DNA of 64,000 nt from Desulfocucumis sp964643075 (GCA_964643075.1 CAZXQO010000004.1:62001-126000); one strand, 5' to 3'. Positions 24,548 through 33,414 are shown, counted from the stretch's first letter. Notes: generated from the sequence alone by a model not told the origin. A program made the numbers and translations.

Positions 24548-26515
24548 ATGATAGCTAACCGTTTTGCTGAAGGAATGATCTTATTGATCCGGTTGATGCG
24601 GCATTTTTTATTTTTTATTATAGTGGTCCTCACCGTTTTTTCTGCCGGTTGCGCCGCTAGATTTGGCATACCTGAAGCTAGGATTCCCGAGCCTTCCCGC
24701 CTGCTGGACCGGGAGGGCAGGCTAATAGCCACGGTTTCCGCACAAAACCGCATTCCGGTCACGGTGGAGGGAATTGCGCCGGTGATGCTTGACGCCATTG
24801 TAGCCATAGAGGACGCCAGATTTTATAAACACCACGGGATAGATCCGGCGGGCATGGCACGTGCCCTTTATCACAACCTCAGGGCCGGCGGGGTAGTGGA
24901 AGGCGGCAGCACCATAACCCAGCAGTTGGCTAAAAATTTATACCTTGGACCGGAACGTACGGTGGAGCGTAAATTGAAAGAATTGGTGCTTACCGTCCAG
25001 TTGGAAAGGAAATATTCCAAAACGGAAATACTGGTCATGTACCTGAACCAGATTTATTTTGGCCAGGGGGCTTACGGCATTGAAATGGCCGCCCGGACTT
25101 ATTTCGGCAAACCGGCCCGGGAACTGGACCTGGCTGAAAGCGCCATGCTGGCGGGGATTCCCCGGGCGCCGTCGGTTTACTCGCCGGCAAGGAATTTTCA
25201 GATCGCCGAAAAAAGACAGAAAATTGTTCTGGATCGTATGGTAGAACTGGGATTTATTAATAAAAGTAATGCAAGCAAGGCTGCTGGGGAGAAACTGATT
25301 ATAAAAAAAGTAAACACCCCCGTAGGTAGAACAGCATTTTTTGTTAATCTCGTTAACGATTATGTCAAAAAGAAGCATCCCGGGCTGGAGGAAGAAATAA
25401 TGTCCGGCGGCTATGATATTGAAACCACCTTTAACCTTGATATGCAGCAGGCTGCGGAGAGAGTCCTGGCAGAAGGATTACAAGGAAAGGATACCGCCCT
25501 GGAGGGAGCCCTGGTGGCTCTGGACCCTTCCTCGGGGGCTATCAGGGCCATGGTGGGTGGGAGGGACCCGGGCCGTTCGGCTTTTAACCGCGCCATTGCC
25601 CGCAGCCAGCCCGGTTCCGCTTTCAAACCCTTCGTCTACGCAGCCGCGCTGGATAATGGCTATACTGAGGCCAGTACCATCAAGTGTGAGCCGACAGAGT
25701 ATGAGCAGCCCGGTGCGCCTCCTTACAAACCCACTGATTATGGTGGCGGTTATCATTATAGGTCCTTTACGCTAAAGGAAGCCCTGACCATATCGGACAA
25801 TGTGGTGGCCGTCAAATTAAATCAACAGGTGGGGCCCGGAGTTGCTGCCGACTATGCCCGGCGCATGGGTATTAAAAGCCCGTTGAGACCATACCTTTCC
25901 CTGGCTCTGGGCACTTCCGAGGTGACTCCCCTGGAAATGGCAGCGGCATACGGCTGCCTGGCCAGTGGTGGTATCAGTTCGGAGCCTTATTTTGTTGAAC
26001 GCATTATTGATCCGTCAGGTAATGTACTGGAAGAAAATTTCCCCCGGCAGGAAAGGGCTGTTGACGAAAAAACGGCCTATATTGTCACCGACATGCTCAC
26101 CGGGGTTCTTGGACCTGGCGGCACCGCCGCCGGTGTCGGTGAGATGCTGCGGCGACCGGCGGCGGGCAAGACAGGGACCACTGAAAACAACAGGGATGCG
26201 TGGTTTGTGGGTTACACCCCTGATTTGGCGGCTGCGGTATATGTGGGGTATGACGACAAAAATAAAAGTGTGGGGGCTACCGGGGGAACACTAGCCGCAC
26301 CTATTTGGGCCGGTTTTATCAAGCGTGCTCTGAAGGATGTTGCCGCTGTAGACTTTACCGTTCCCCCGGGGATTGTCAGGAAGAAAATATGCCGTGAGTA
26401 CGGCTTGCTGGCGCTACCCGGCGATGCAGAGGCCCTGGAAGCGGTATTTGTGGAAGGAACCGAGCCCAGGTCATACTGTTTACCGCTGGTCACACCGTGG
26501 CGTTTTTGGCCATAG
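24548..26515 (+). CDS. PBP1A-type bifunctional penicillin-binding protein
   Basis: Peptidoglycan glycosyltransferase/transpeptidase of the outer membrane face. Residues about 17-35 are a single transmembrane anchor (FLFFIIVVLTVFSAGC). Glycosyltransferase family 51 from about residue 75: IEDARFYKHHGIDPAGMARA with the catalytic Glu, EGGSTITQQLAKNLYL and ERKYSKTEILVMYLNQIYFG. Transpeptidase: SxxK as QPGSAFKPF, SxN as ISDNVVAVKLN, and KTG in AAGKTGTTENNRDAWFVG. All catalytic motifs are intact. The 655-residue form starts at ATG 24548; a TTG near 24584 with GAAGGA upstream is another candidate. It is shorter than PBP1A/PonA, having little tail after the transpeptidase. Confidence 0.93.
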   Translation: MIANRFAEGMILLIRLMRHFLFFIIVVLTVFSAGCAARFGIPEARIPEPSRLLDREGRLIATVSAQNRIPVTVEGIAPVMLDAIVAIEDARFYKHHGIDPAGMARALYHNLRAGGVVEGGSTITQQLAKNLYLGPERTVERKLKELVLTVQLERKYSKTEILVMYLNQIYFGQGAYGIEMAARTYFGKPARELDLAESAMLAGIPRAPSVYSPARNFQIAEKRQKIVLDRMVELGFINKSNASKAAGEKLIIKKVNTPVGRTAFFVNLVNDYVKKKHPGLEEEIMSGGYDIETTFNLDMQQAAERVLAEGLQGKDTALEGALVALDPSSGAIRAMVGGRDPGRSAFNRAIARSQPGSAFKPFVYAAALDNGYTEASTIKCEPTEYEQPGAPPYKPTDYGGGYHYRSFTLKEALTISDNVVAVKLNQQVGPGVAADYARRMGIKSPLRPYLSLALGTSEVTPLEMAAAYGCLASGGISSEPYFVERIIDPSGNVLEENFPRQERAVDEKTAYIVTDMLTGVLGPGGTAAGVGEMLRRPAAGKTGTTENNRDAWFVGYTPDLAAAVYVGYDDKNKSVGATGGTLAAPIWAGFIKRALKDVAAVDFTVPPGIVRKKICREYGLLALPGDAEALEAVFVEGTEPRSYCLPLVTPWRFWP

Positions 26516-26614
26516 TTATAAATTTTCATTGTTAATTTGCTAACAAGACAGGGATATTAAGCTAATTTGGCGAATGCATAGTAGCGGTGTTGCTGATACC
26601 GGAGGTAGATTTCG

Positions 26615-27046
26615 TTGTCCGAAGAGCTAAAAGAAATACTTGCCGACGGCTGTGGGCTGGCCCGGCATGAGGCGGCCCTGTTGATAAAAAATATACGTGA
26701 ACTTTCCAGGGAGGAAAGGCGTATTTTTTATCAGCGGATTAAGCCCAGGGAAAAGGAGTTTAAACTGCACCTAAGGGATAGATTTGAGGCTGGCGACAGC
26801 CAGGAAAAGGAAATGTGGATTAACACTACAGTGGAGAGCATGATGGCCAGGAGGGGCGATCCTGATCTGATGGATGCCATGTTCATGGATGTTATAGGAA
26901 GGCTGGAGTTATACAGGCTCGTCCGGGAGCGGGCCGAAAACCAGGGAATCAAATTGACCGCCCTGGCCAATTTCGGCGGGCTGAGCATGGTATTGTACGC
27001 GGTGGTTATAGTTACCGCCATTGTGCTTTATTTTTATTACAGCTGA
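26615..27046 (+). CDS. Small conserved protein with C-terminal membrane anchor, function unknown
   Basis: 143 residues from TTG 26615, with GGAGGTAG 7 nt upstream. The first ~115 residues are helical, charged and soluble (LSREERRIFYQRIKPREKEF), and residues about 121-142 form one transmembrane helix (MVLYAVVIVTAIVLYFYY). A tail-anchored protein facing the cytoplasm is likely. I do not recognise a family. The MITE-like element begins 6 nt after the stop codon. Confidence 0.6.
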   Translation: MSEELKEILADGCGLARHEAALLIKNIRELSREERRIFYQRIKPREKEFKLHLRDRFEAGDSQEKEMWINTTVESMMARRGDPDLMDAMFMDVIGRLELYRLVRERAENQGIKLTALANFGGLSMVLYAVVIVTAIVLYFYYS

Positions 27047-27051
27047 AATAT

Positions 27052-27158
27052 GCGCGCTACGCCATGGGGACGGTTTCATCGTCTTCTTTTGGCTTGCGCT
27101 TGGAGCCATTGGGACTAGAGGATGGCTCCGCTAACCTTTAAATTACGCTGTAGTACTA
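27052..27158 (-). mobile_element. MITE-like palindromic element, copy 1
   Basis: Contains GCTACGCCATGGGGACGG near one end and ATGGCTCCGCTAACCTTT followed by ATTACGCTGTAGTACTA (27142-27158) at the other. The last 17 bases are the exact reverse complement of a 17-mer at 33109-33125, in the related element there. No open frame, so it would depend on a transposase elsewhere. Confidence 0.65.
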
Positions 27159-27232
27159 AAGGGCGGACGGTGTTAAGATTACGCAGCAATTTAACGTAGC
27201 GGTGTAGTGATTGATCGAGGGGGTGGGTAGAT

Positions 27233-27883
27233 TTGTGCAATCCCGTTAACGCTTATCAAGAAACGGTTAAAAAATTTCTGCTGCTGGACCACTCCGATGT
27301 AGTTCCCCGTAGCGGAGCCTCCTGTGCGAACGGATATTATACCATCAACTATTTCAATAGTAAATATACGGTAGGGGAAAGCGGCAAGGTTTTCCTGGCG
27401 GACAGCCCGGGAGAAGAAGTTCCTTTCAACGACCGGACTATTATACTGCAGTACCTATGTGAGGCCAGCGGTTTGCCGCCTAGGGGCAGGTGGCTTTCCT
27501 TCCTGGAACTTCCAGAGGGTGAACACCACTATGTACCTTTTCAGATTGATGCTACCAATCCTCTGGCCCGGATCTTCGGTGACAAGCCTGATGCATTCAG
27601 GCAGGCGGCAGTGGCGCTGGGGGGCAGGCAGATTGATCTGGGTGATTTATCGTTCTCCATACCGGCGTTACCCAAACTCCCCCTGGCAGTGGCGCTCTGG
27701 GAGGGAGATGAAGAATTTCCCTCCCGCTCCATTATTCTGTTTGATGCAGTGGCCCCAGCCCATCTGACCACCGCAGCCCTGTGGGTACTGGGGGTTGAGT
27801 TGGCCCACAAGATGCTATATCATTATGATCGGGATGTTGGTACCAAAGCCGCTATAACCTGGCTGGAGGGCAAAAGAAAATGA
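27233..27883 (+). CDS. DUF3786 domain protein
   Basis: 216 residues from TTG 27233, with a GGGGGTGGG region upstream. It carries the DUF3786 pattern in order: ANGYYTINYFNSKYTV, IILQYLCEASGLPPRGRW, VALGGRQIDLGD, ALPKLPLAVALWEGDEEFPS (signature PxxPxxxxxWxxDEEFP) and ILFDAVAPAHLTTAA. The family occurs in strict anaerobes, often near corrinoid or one-carbon genes, and its function is unknown. It overlaps the next gene by 4 nt, so the two are co-translated. Confidence 0.85.
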   Translation: MCNPVNAYQETVKKFLLLDHSDVVPRSGASCANGYYTINYFNSKYTVGESGKVFLADSPGEEVPFNDRTIILQYLCEASGLPPRGRWLSFLELPEGEHHYVPFQIDATNPLARIFGDKPDAFRQAAVALGGRQIDLGDLSFSIPALPKLPLAVALWEGDEEFPSRSIILFDAVAPAHLTTAALWVLGVELAHKMLYHYDRDVGTKAAITWLEGKRK

Positions 27884-28245
27884 AAAAGCATTTTAATTGC
27901 ATTTTAACTAAGTTTCTTTTTTTCGGGCCCGCCATGGGTATAATACTGCCTTTTATTAGCCCTGTAACAATGACCGAGGCTATACTCATAGCTATAGCAG
28001 CCACATTAGCCTCATACCTGACGGCTGATCTGGTAATACTGCCGCGTTATGGTAATATAGCGGCTCTAGTCGCAGATGCAGTTATTACCGTGGTGGTAGC
28101 CCTGGAGTTTGCCATTGTTTTGTATAACGGTACATTGAATCCCTTTGGTATGCTGCTTTTGGCCGGCACAGTGGTGGCTGGTGAGTGGTACTATCACGGA
28201 TACCTGCTGAGAAACCTGTTCGGCGGCAGAGGCAGGCGGCGATAG
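27880..28245 (+). CDS. DUF2512 (YndM-like) membrane protein
   Basis: 121 residues with four predicted transmembrane helices: LTKFLFFGPAMGIILPFI, MTEAILIAIAATLASYLTAD, VADAVITVVVALEFAIVL and MLLLAGTVVAGEWYYHGYLL. The fold and the basic C-terminus match the DUF2512 family of Firmicutes, of unknown function. Its start codon overlaps the DUF3786 stop. Terminator 25 nt downstream. Confidence 0.78.
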   Translation: MKKHFNCILTKFLFFGPAMGIILPFISPVTMTEAILIAIAATLASYLTADLVILPRYGNIAALVADAVITVVVALEFAIVLYNGTLNPFGMLLLAGTVVAGEWYYHGYLLRNLFGGRGRRR

Positions 28246-28270
28246 GAAATAAATAAAAATAAAAGTGTAC

Positions 28271-28319
28271 AGGGGCGGGACCGGCTAATCTTTACAAACC
28301 GGTTCTTGACCCCTTTTTC
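28271..28319 (+). terminator. Terminator after the DUF3786-DUF2512 pair
   Basis: AGGGG...CCCCT outer stem with an inner ACCGG/CCGGT stem and a run of five T's (CCCCTTTTTC). Confidence 0.8.
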
Positions 28320-28393
28320 TATTATTTGCCGGAATGTTACAGTAATTTACATGGTTCGAGGGGGCCATATTTCTTTTTGCAGTTAAATGTTGT

Positions 28394-28427
28394 AAAATGT
28401 ATTATATTTTAAAATGTATTATATTTT
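28394..28427 (+). repeat. Exact tandem 17-nt direct repeat before the oligopeptide operon
   Basis: AAAATGTATTATATTTT occurs twice without a gap, ending 17 nt before the permease start codon. Each unit holds a possible -10 (TATTAT/TATATT), so this may be a duplicated promoter element or operator. Confidence 0.75.
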
Positions 28428-28444
28428 ATAACGGAGCTGATTAA

Positions 28445-29449
28445 ATGACCCGTTACATAATAAAAAGAATATTATTGCTGGCGCCGGTGCTGCTGGGTAT
28501 AAGCATGTTTGTTTTTCTGGTGTTGCACGTTTTTACTACCGACCCGGCCGTCTTAATGCAGGGGCAGCATGCTACCACCGTGCAGAGAGAGGCGCTGTGC
28601 CAGGAACTGGGGCTCAATGACCCGCTTTATTTGCAGTTCGGCAGATTCTTCTGGCAACTTATGCACGGCGACCTGGGCCATTCACTGATGACCAAAGCCC
28701 CGGTGACCACCGATATGCTGGCCAGATTTCCCGCCACCATCGAACTAACCTTTGCCGCCATACTGATCGCCATCTTGGTGGGCATGACTGTGGGCGTCAT
28801 ATCAGCGGTTAAACAGTATTCCATATTTGATTACTTAAGCATGGTGGGAGCCCTGGCGGGGGTTTCCATGCCCATTTTCTGGTTTGGTATGATGTTGATT
28901 ATCCTTTTCTCCGTAAACCTGGGCTGGTTGCCGGCGGCCGGTCGTATTGACATAGGTCTGGAACCTGCCAGGGTTACCGGCCTGTACCTGGTGGATTCCC
29001 TTATCACGGGCAACTGGCCGGCCTTTTTTAGCTCACTGAAGCACATCATACTGCCGGCCTTGACCCTGGCTTCCTATTCTATGGCCATAATTGCCAGGAT
29101 GACCCGCTCCACCATGCTGGAGATGGTCCGGCAGGATTTTGTGCGTACCGCCAGGGCCAAGGGGCTGAAGGAAAGCGTAGTCATTTACCGCCACGTCCTG
29201 CGCAATGCCATAATCCCGGTGGTGACGGTAATTGGTCTCCAGGTGGGATCCCTGCTGGGCGGGGCGGTGCTTACAGAGACCGTATTTTCCTGGCCGGGTA
29301 TCGGGGGATTGCTGGTTAATGCCATCCTGGCCGGGGATTATCCCCTGGTGCAGGGTTGCGTGTTGTTAACTGCCACCGTTTTTGTGCTGGTTAAACTGCT
29401 GGTTGACTTGCTTTATATCTTCCTGGACCCCAGGATTCGTTACTCCTGA
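28445..29449 (+). CDS. dppB: Oligopeptide/dipeptide ABC transporter permease (DppB/OppB type)
   Basis: 334 residues, six predicted transmembrane helices. N-terminus MTRYIIKRILLLAPVLLGIS is typical of DppB. The conserved loop that docks the ATPase is VRTARAKGLKESVVIYRHVLRNA, and the C-terminus ends LYIFLDPRIRYS. GGAGCTG is 8 nt before the ATG. First gene of a four-gene importer. No substrate-binding protein gene lies upstream or downstream, so specificity (peptide, nickel or other) is unknown. Confidence 0.9.
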   Translation: MTRYIIKRILLLAPVLLGISMFVFLVLHVFTTDPAVLMQGQHATTVQREALCQELGLNDPLYLQFGRFFWQLMHGDLGHSLMTKAPVTTDMLARFPATIELTFAAILIAILVGMTVGVISAVKQYSIFDYLSMVGALAGVSMPIFWFGMMLIILFSVNLGWLPAAGRIDIGLEPARVTGLYLVDSLITGNWPAFFSSLKHIILPALTLASYSMAIIARMTRSTMLEMVRQDFVRTARAKGLKESVVIYRHVLRNAIIPVVTVIGLQVGSLLGGAVLTETVFSWPGIGGLLVNAILAGDYPLVQGCVLLTATVFVLVKLLVDLLYIFLDPRIRYS

Positions 29450-29509
29450 GCGGGAAGGGACGGCACGGTATGCTGGTATGAATAACCACAGTAGGAAAGG
29501 GAAGTTGAC

Positions 29510-30397
29510 ATGAGTGAAACGGTAAACACGGAAGCCGCCATAGAACAGGAAAAGAACTCGCCTCTCGGAGAAGTCTGGCGGAGGTTCAAAAAGAACAGGA
29601 TTGCCATGGCCAGCCTCATATTGCTTTTGGCACTGACCCTGCTGGCCATTCTTGCCCCGCTGGTGACGTCCTATGATCCCTACGTGGGGCAACTGCCCCA
29701 GGCGCTAAAAGGGCCAAGTGCCAGCCATATTATGGGAACGGACGAACTGGGGCGGGACATCTATACCAGGATTATTTACGGGGCACGCATCTCTTTATGG
29801 GTGGGACTTCTAACGGTGGCGGCAGCTCTGGCTGCAGGTACCATACTGGGTTCACTGGCCGCGTATTACGGACGCTGGGCCGACAACCTGATTATGAGGT
29901 TCATGGATATAATGCTGGCCATTCCGTCCCTGCTCCTGGCCATTGCTTTCATGATGGTGCTGGGCAGGGGCATTGAAAACGTCATCATCGCCATCGTCAT
30001 TGTGTCCGTGCCGGAGTATGCCAGAATAGTTCGCGTTTCAGTACTTGCGGTGAAAGAGAATGACTATGTGCAGGCCGCCAGGGCCATCGGCAACCGGGAT
30101 TTGGCCATCATTGCCCGCCATATATTACCTAATGTCACTGCACCCGTTATTGTTAGGGCCATACTGGGCATTTCCACGGCCATTCTGGATATCGCTGCCC
30201 TGGGTTTTCTGGGGCTGGGTGTGCAGCCTCCCTATGCGGAGTGGGGTGCGATGCTGGGGGCAGGAAAAAACTGTCTCTTTAATGCGCCCCATATGGTATA
30301 TTTTCCCGGCCTGGCCATTACTGTAACCGTATTGGCCTTTAACCTGCTGGGCGACGGGCTGCGTAACGCCCTTGATCCTAGAAGATTGTTGCAGTAA
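29510..30397 (+). CDS. dppC: Oligopeptide/dipeptide ABC transporter permease (DppC/OppC type)
   Basis: 295 residues. The N-terminal cytoplasmic arm (SPLGEVWRRFKKNRIAMASL) precedes six transmembrane helices. The DppC signature HIMGTDELGRDIYTRIIYGA is present, and the ATPase-docking EAA loop is VQAARAIGNRDLAIIARHIL. The end NLLGDGLRNALDPR is typical. It pairs with the preceding permease as the channel heterodimer. Confidence 0.92.
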   Translation: MSETVNTEAAIEQEKNSPLGEVWRRFKKNRIAMASLILLLALTLLAILAPLVTSYDPYVGQLPQALKGPSASHIMGTDELGRDIYTRIIYGARISLWVGLLTVAAALAAGTILGSLAAYYGRWADNLIMRFMDIMLAIPSLLLAIAFMMVLGRGIENVIIAIVIVSVPEYARIVRVSVLAVKENDYVQAARAIGNRDLAIIARHILPNVTAPVIVRAILGISTAILDIAALGFLGLGVQPPYAEWGAMLGAGKNCLFNAPHMVYFPGLAITVTVLAFNLLGDGLRNALDPRRLLQ

Positions 30398-30411
30398 GGG
30401 GGAGATATCTT

Positions 30412-31515
30412 ATGGCCCAGGAAAATATGAATGAAAGCCAGCCAGATCTGGAAATTCCGGAAGTGTCCCTGCCCTGCCAGGAAGATCCCATGGAATTGTC
30501 TGCCAGGGAGCAGCTTATTCAGGAAATGGCGGCCAGGGAACTGCTGGTGCTGGATAAACTTAAAACTTATTTCAGAGTTGACGCTGGAACCATACCCGCT
30601 GTGGACGGGGTTTCCTTTGCCCTGGCGCCGGGAGAAACACTGGCGGTGGTTGGCGGGTCGGGCAGTGGTAAAAGCATCACCGCTCTGTCCGTAATGGGGC
30701 TGATACCCAGTCCCCCGGGAAGAATTGAGGGTGGCAGGATATTCTTTAACGGCAAAAACCTGCTTGAGCTTTCGGATAGTGAAATGCGCAGTATCCGGGG
30801 CGACCGGATTTCCATGATTTTTCAGGAACCCATGACGTCCCTGAATCCTGTGAACAGGGTGGGCGAACAGATTGCCGAGTCGCTGGTGCTGCACCGTGGG
30901 CTATCAAAACTGGAAGCCTGGGAAAGAGCCGTGGAAATGCTCAGGCTGACCGGCATTCCCTTGCCGGAAAAAAGGGCCAGGGATTACCCCCACCAGATGG
31001 ACAGGGGCCAGCGCCAGAGAGTTATGATTGCCATGGCCCTGTGCGGTAGCCCCAGGCTGCTGATTGCTGATGAGCCCACCACGGCGCTGGACGTTACCAT
31101 ACAGGCTCAGATTATCGATCTAATGATGAATTTAAAACAAAAATTCAAAACCGCTATAATAATGATAACCCATGATCTAGCCGTGGTGGCAGAAATGGCT
31201 GACCGGGTGGTGGTGATGTATGCGGGCAAGGTGGTGGAGGAAAGCCCCGTGGAGGCGCTTTTCGAAGAGCCCCTGCATCCCTATACCATGGCCCTGCTGG
31301 CTTCCATACCCAGGATGTACGGCAAGCAGGAGAGACTTTACTTGATTGAAGGAGCCGTGCCCAATCTGCTCTGTCTGCCTGAAGGCTGCGCCTTTGCCCC
31401 CCGCTGTTCACTGGTTAAGCCCGTGTGCCTGGAGCAAAGACCTCACATGATGGACCTGGGTGATGGCCGGGGAGTTCGCTGCTGGCTTTACCACAAGGGG
31501 GAGGAGCAGTGTTGA
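30412..31515 (+). CDS. dppD: Oligopeptide ABC transporter ATPase (DppD/OppD type) with an altered signature motif
   Basis: 367 residues. About 45 N-terminal residues, acidic and low in conservation, precede the normal start of the family (LDKLKTYFRVDAGTIPAVDG). Walker A GGSGSGKS, Walker B LLIADEPTTALDVT and switch His ITHDLAVVAEMADR are intact. The ABC signature, normally LSGG(M/Q), reads MDRGQ (residues about 199-203, bases near 31000-31015), within YPHQMDRGQRQRVMIAMALC. The C-terminal oligopeptide domain with Cys residues (CAFAPRC..C, RCWLY) is present and could bind an Fe-S cluster or zinc. It overlaps the next ATPase gene by 7 nt. Confidence 0.92.
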   Translation: MAQENMNESQPDLEIPEVSLPCQEDPMELSAREQLIQEMAARELLVLDKLKTYFRVDAGTIPAVDGVSFALAPGETLAVVGGSGSGKSITALSVMGLIPSPPGRIEGGRIFFNGKNLLELSDSEMRSIRGDRISMIFQEPMTSLNPVNRVGEQIAESLVLHRGLSKLEAWERAVEMLRLTGIPLPEKRARDYPHQMDRGQRQRVMIAMALCGSPRLLIADEPTTALDVTIQAQIIDLMMNLKQKFKTAIIMITHDLAVVAEMADRVVVMYAGKVVEESPVEALFEEPLHPYTMALLASIPRMYGKQERLYLIEGAVPNLLCLPEGCAFAPRCSLVKPVCLEQRPHMMDLGDGRGVRCWLYHKGEEQC

Positions 31516-32489
31516 CCAAGAAAACCGCACCCATGATGAAGGCTATAGGTCTAAAAAAATACTTTAACGTAGAAAATGGCTGGAAAAAGTTAAAGTCAAC
31601 GGTAAAAGCCGTGGATAACGTTAATTTCGGCATTTATCCCGGTGAGACTCTGGGGCTGGTGGGGGAAAGCGGCTGCGGCAAATCCACTGTGGGCAGGCTG
31701 CTGCTGAGGTTGCTGGAGCCCACTGAGGGTGAGATATATTTCCAGGGGTCCAATATTGTGGAACTCTCTGCCGGTGAAATGAGGAAGTTGCGCAAACATA
31801 TGCAGATAGTCTTCCAGGATCCTTATGCTTCTCTTAATCCTCGCATGACTGTGGGGAACATAATTGCCGAGCCACTGAAAATATTTGGTTACGGGGGCGC
31901 GTCGGAAATAAGGGAGAAGGTGATGGACTTGCTGTCCCTGGTGGGGCTGGGTTCAAATCAGTACGACAGGTATCCCTATGAATTCAGCGGCGGGCAGAGA
32001 CAGAGGGCAGGCATCGCCAGGGCGCTGGCCCTGCACCCTAAACTTGTTATTTGTGACGAGCCGGTTTCCGCGCTGGATGTTTCCATCCAGTCACAAATTA
32101 TAAACTTGCTGAAAGAACTGCAGCAGAAATTCAGCCTCACCTATGTTTTTATAGCCCGTGGACTGAATGTGGTAAAATACATGAGCGACCGGGTAGGGGT
32201 GATGTATCTGGGCAAAATGATGGAACTTGCCGGGGAGGAGGAGTTATACGCCTCACCACTGCACCCTTATACCAGGGCGCTGATGTCGGCTATGCCGGTT
32301 CCCAATCCGAAATATAAAAAGTCCCGCATCATTCTGGAAGGGGAGATACCCAGCCCCATCAACCCGCCCGGCGGCTGCCGCTTTCATACCCGCTGTCCGG
32401 AGAGGCTGGAAAGGTGTTCCGTTGACGAGCCGGAGTTCAGGGAAGTAGAAACAGGTCACTGGGTGGCCTGCCATCTGCTGGAGGAATAG
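31509..32489 (+). CDS. dppF: Oligopeptide ABC transporter ATPase (DppF/OppF type) lacking the switch histidine
   Basis: 326 residues from GTG 31509; translation may also begin at TTG 31512. Walker A GESGCGKSTVGRLLL, ABC signature FSGGQRQRAGIARAL and Walker B LVICDEPVSALDVS are consensus. The switch region, normally FI(S/A)HDLxVVxxxSDR, reads FIARGLNVVKYMSDR (bases near 32150-32190), so the catalytic His is Arg and the next Asp is Gly. The C-terminal domain (PSPINPPGGCRFHTRCPERL) is normal. With the altered partner, the heterodimer would have one consensus and one degenerate ATP site. Confidence 0.92.
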   Translation: MLTKKTAPMMKAIGLKKYFNVENGWKKLKSTVKAVDNVNFGIYPGETLGLVGESGCGKSTVGRLLLRLLEPTEGEIYFQGSNIVELSAGEMRKLRKHMQIVFQDPYASLNPRMTVGNIIAEPLKIFGYGGASEIREKVMDLLSLVGLGSNQYDRYPYEFSGGQRQRAGIARALALHPKLVICDEPVSALDVSIQSQIINLLKELQQKFSLTYVFIARGLNVVKYMSDRVGVMYLGKMMELAGEEELYASPLHPYTRALMSAMPVPNPKYKKSRIILEGEIPSPINPPGGCRFHTRCPERLERCSVDEPEFREVETGHWVACHLLEE

Positions 32490-32499
32490 GTTGCCACTA

Positions 32500-32973
32500 T
32501 TACCTGGCAAATCCCGGGTCCGGGGGCAGGTTATTTCCCTGCGTGGCGCTTACCGCCAGCCGGTCGCAGCGGTTGTTGTAGGGATTGCTGGCGTGACCCT
32601 TTACCCAGACCCACCTGATACGGTGGGTTTTCGCTATTTCCAGCATCCTTTGCCATAAATCCGGGTTTTTGGCCGGTGAGCTTTTATCCCTCATCCACCC
32701 GGCCCTGCGCCATTTTTCCACCCAGCCCAGATTCATGGCGTCCACTACGTATTTACTGTCGCTGTAAAGGGTGACGTCGCAGGGGCGTCTGAGTGCCTCC
32801 AGTCCCCTGATTACCGCCATCAGTTCCATGCGGTTGTTGGTGGTGAGGGCATACCCCCCAGACAGCTCCTTCTCTTTGCTGCCGTATATCAGTACCACCC
32901 CGTAGCCTCCCGGGCCGGGGTTGCCGGAGCATGCCCCGTCGGTATATATTTCCACGCTGGCTAATGTTTCCAT
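32500..32973 (-). CDS. rnhA: Ribonuclease HI
   Basis: 157 residues from ATG 32973 with GGAGGCTG upstream. It removes RNA from RNA-DNA hybrids. Active-site carboxylates are visible: Asp in IYTDGACSGNPG, Glu in TTNNRMELMAVIRG, Asp in LYSDSKYVVDAM, and the terminal His-Asp part VWVKGHASNPYNNRCDRLA. Length matches the bacterial type I enzyme. Convergent with the ABC operon, 10 nt apart. Confidence 0.96.
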   Translation of the reverse strand: METLASVEIYTDGACSGNPGPGGYGVVLIYGSKEKELSGGYALTTNNRMELMAVIRGLEALRRPCDVTLYSDSKYVVDAMNLGWVEKWRRAGWMRDKSSPAKNPDLWQRMLEIAKTHRIRWVWVKGHASNPYNNRCDRLAVSATQGNNLPPDPGFAR

Positions 32974-33108
32974 AAAATTGCAGCCTCCTGTTCAATAGTT
33001 AATAATTGGACAGATATTACTGCCAAATATTACAAAGGATTTTACCTTGCTTCACCCGGTTATGTCAATAATCATGGTTCCTGCTAAAAATGTCGAGAAG
33101 ATTTTTAC

Positions 33109-33240
33109 TAGTACTACAGCGTAATATTGCTTATTTCGTTATGCCCGCTACGCCACGGGGACGGTTCCATCGCTTTCCCTTCGGTCCTTCGCTACGCTTC
33201 GGAAGCGCTCGAACCGTCCCCATGGCTCTGCTAACTTTTA
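33109..33240 (+). mobile_element. MITE-like palindromic element, copy 2
   Basis: Begins with TAGTACTACAGCGTAAT (33109-33125), the exact reverse complement of the end of the element at 27052-27158. Inside, GCTACGCCACGGGGACGG (cf. the first copy) and GAACCGTCCCC form a long stem (GGGGACGGTTC/GAACCGTCCCC), and ATGGCTCTGCTAAC matches the other copy's flank. It carries no gene; a 73-codon open frame over it is a by-product of the palindrome. Confidence 0.65.
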
Positions 33241-33414
33241 GTTTCAAAAAGGAAAAATACCCGGCAGAATTAATCTTTTCCATCTTTCTACCATGCCCAG
33301 CCCCACAGTGATTAAATAAATAAACCCGAGCGCTTTACATGAAATCTATGAGTGGTGGCATCATAATGGCATGGTCAAAATACGTCTCTCGTAACTGGTA
33401 CGAGGAGTGAGAAA

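Noticed and set aside
24630..24662. Lipoprotein signal on the PBP1A-type protein (FSAGC)
   Set aside because: The cysteine follows a hydrophobic segment, but the lipobox lacks Leu at -3 and the protein has a standard single membrane anchor; lipidation is not supported.
28268..28319. A riboswitch before the oligopeptide operon
   Set aside because: The structured part is a plain terminator for the upstream DUF2512 gene; nothing resembles a known aptamer.
33090..33311. A 73-codon open frame over the second MITE-like element
   Set aside because: It spans a palindromic repeat, has no ribosome site, and its translation is what the inverted repeat would give in any frame.
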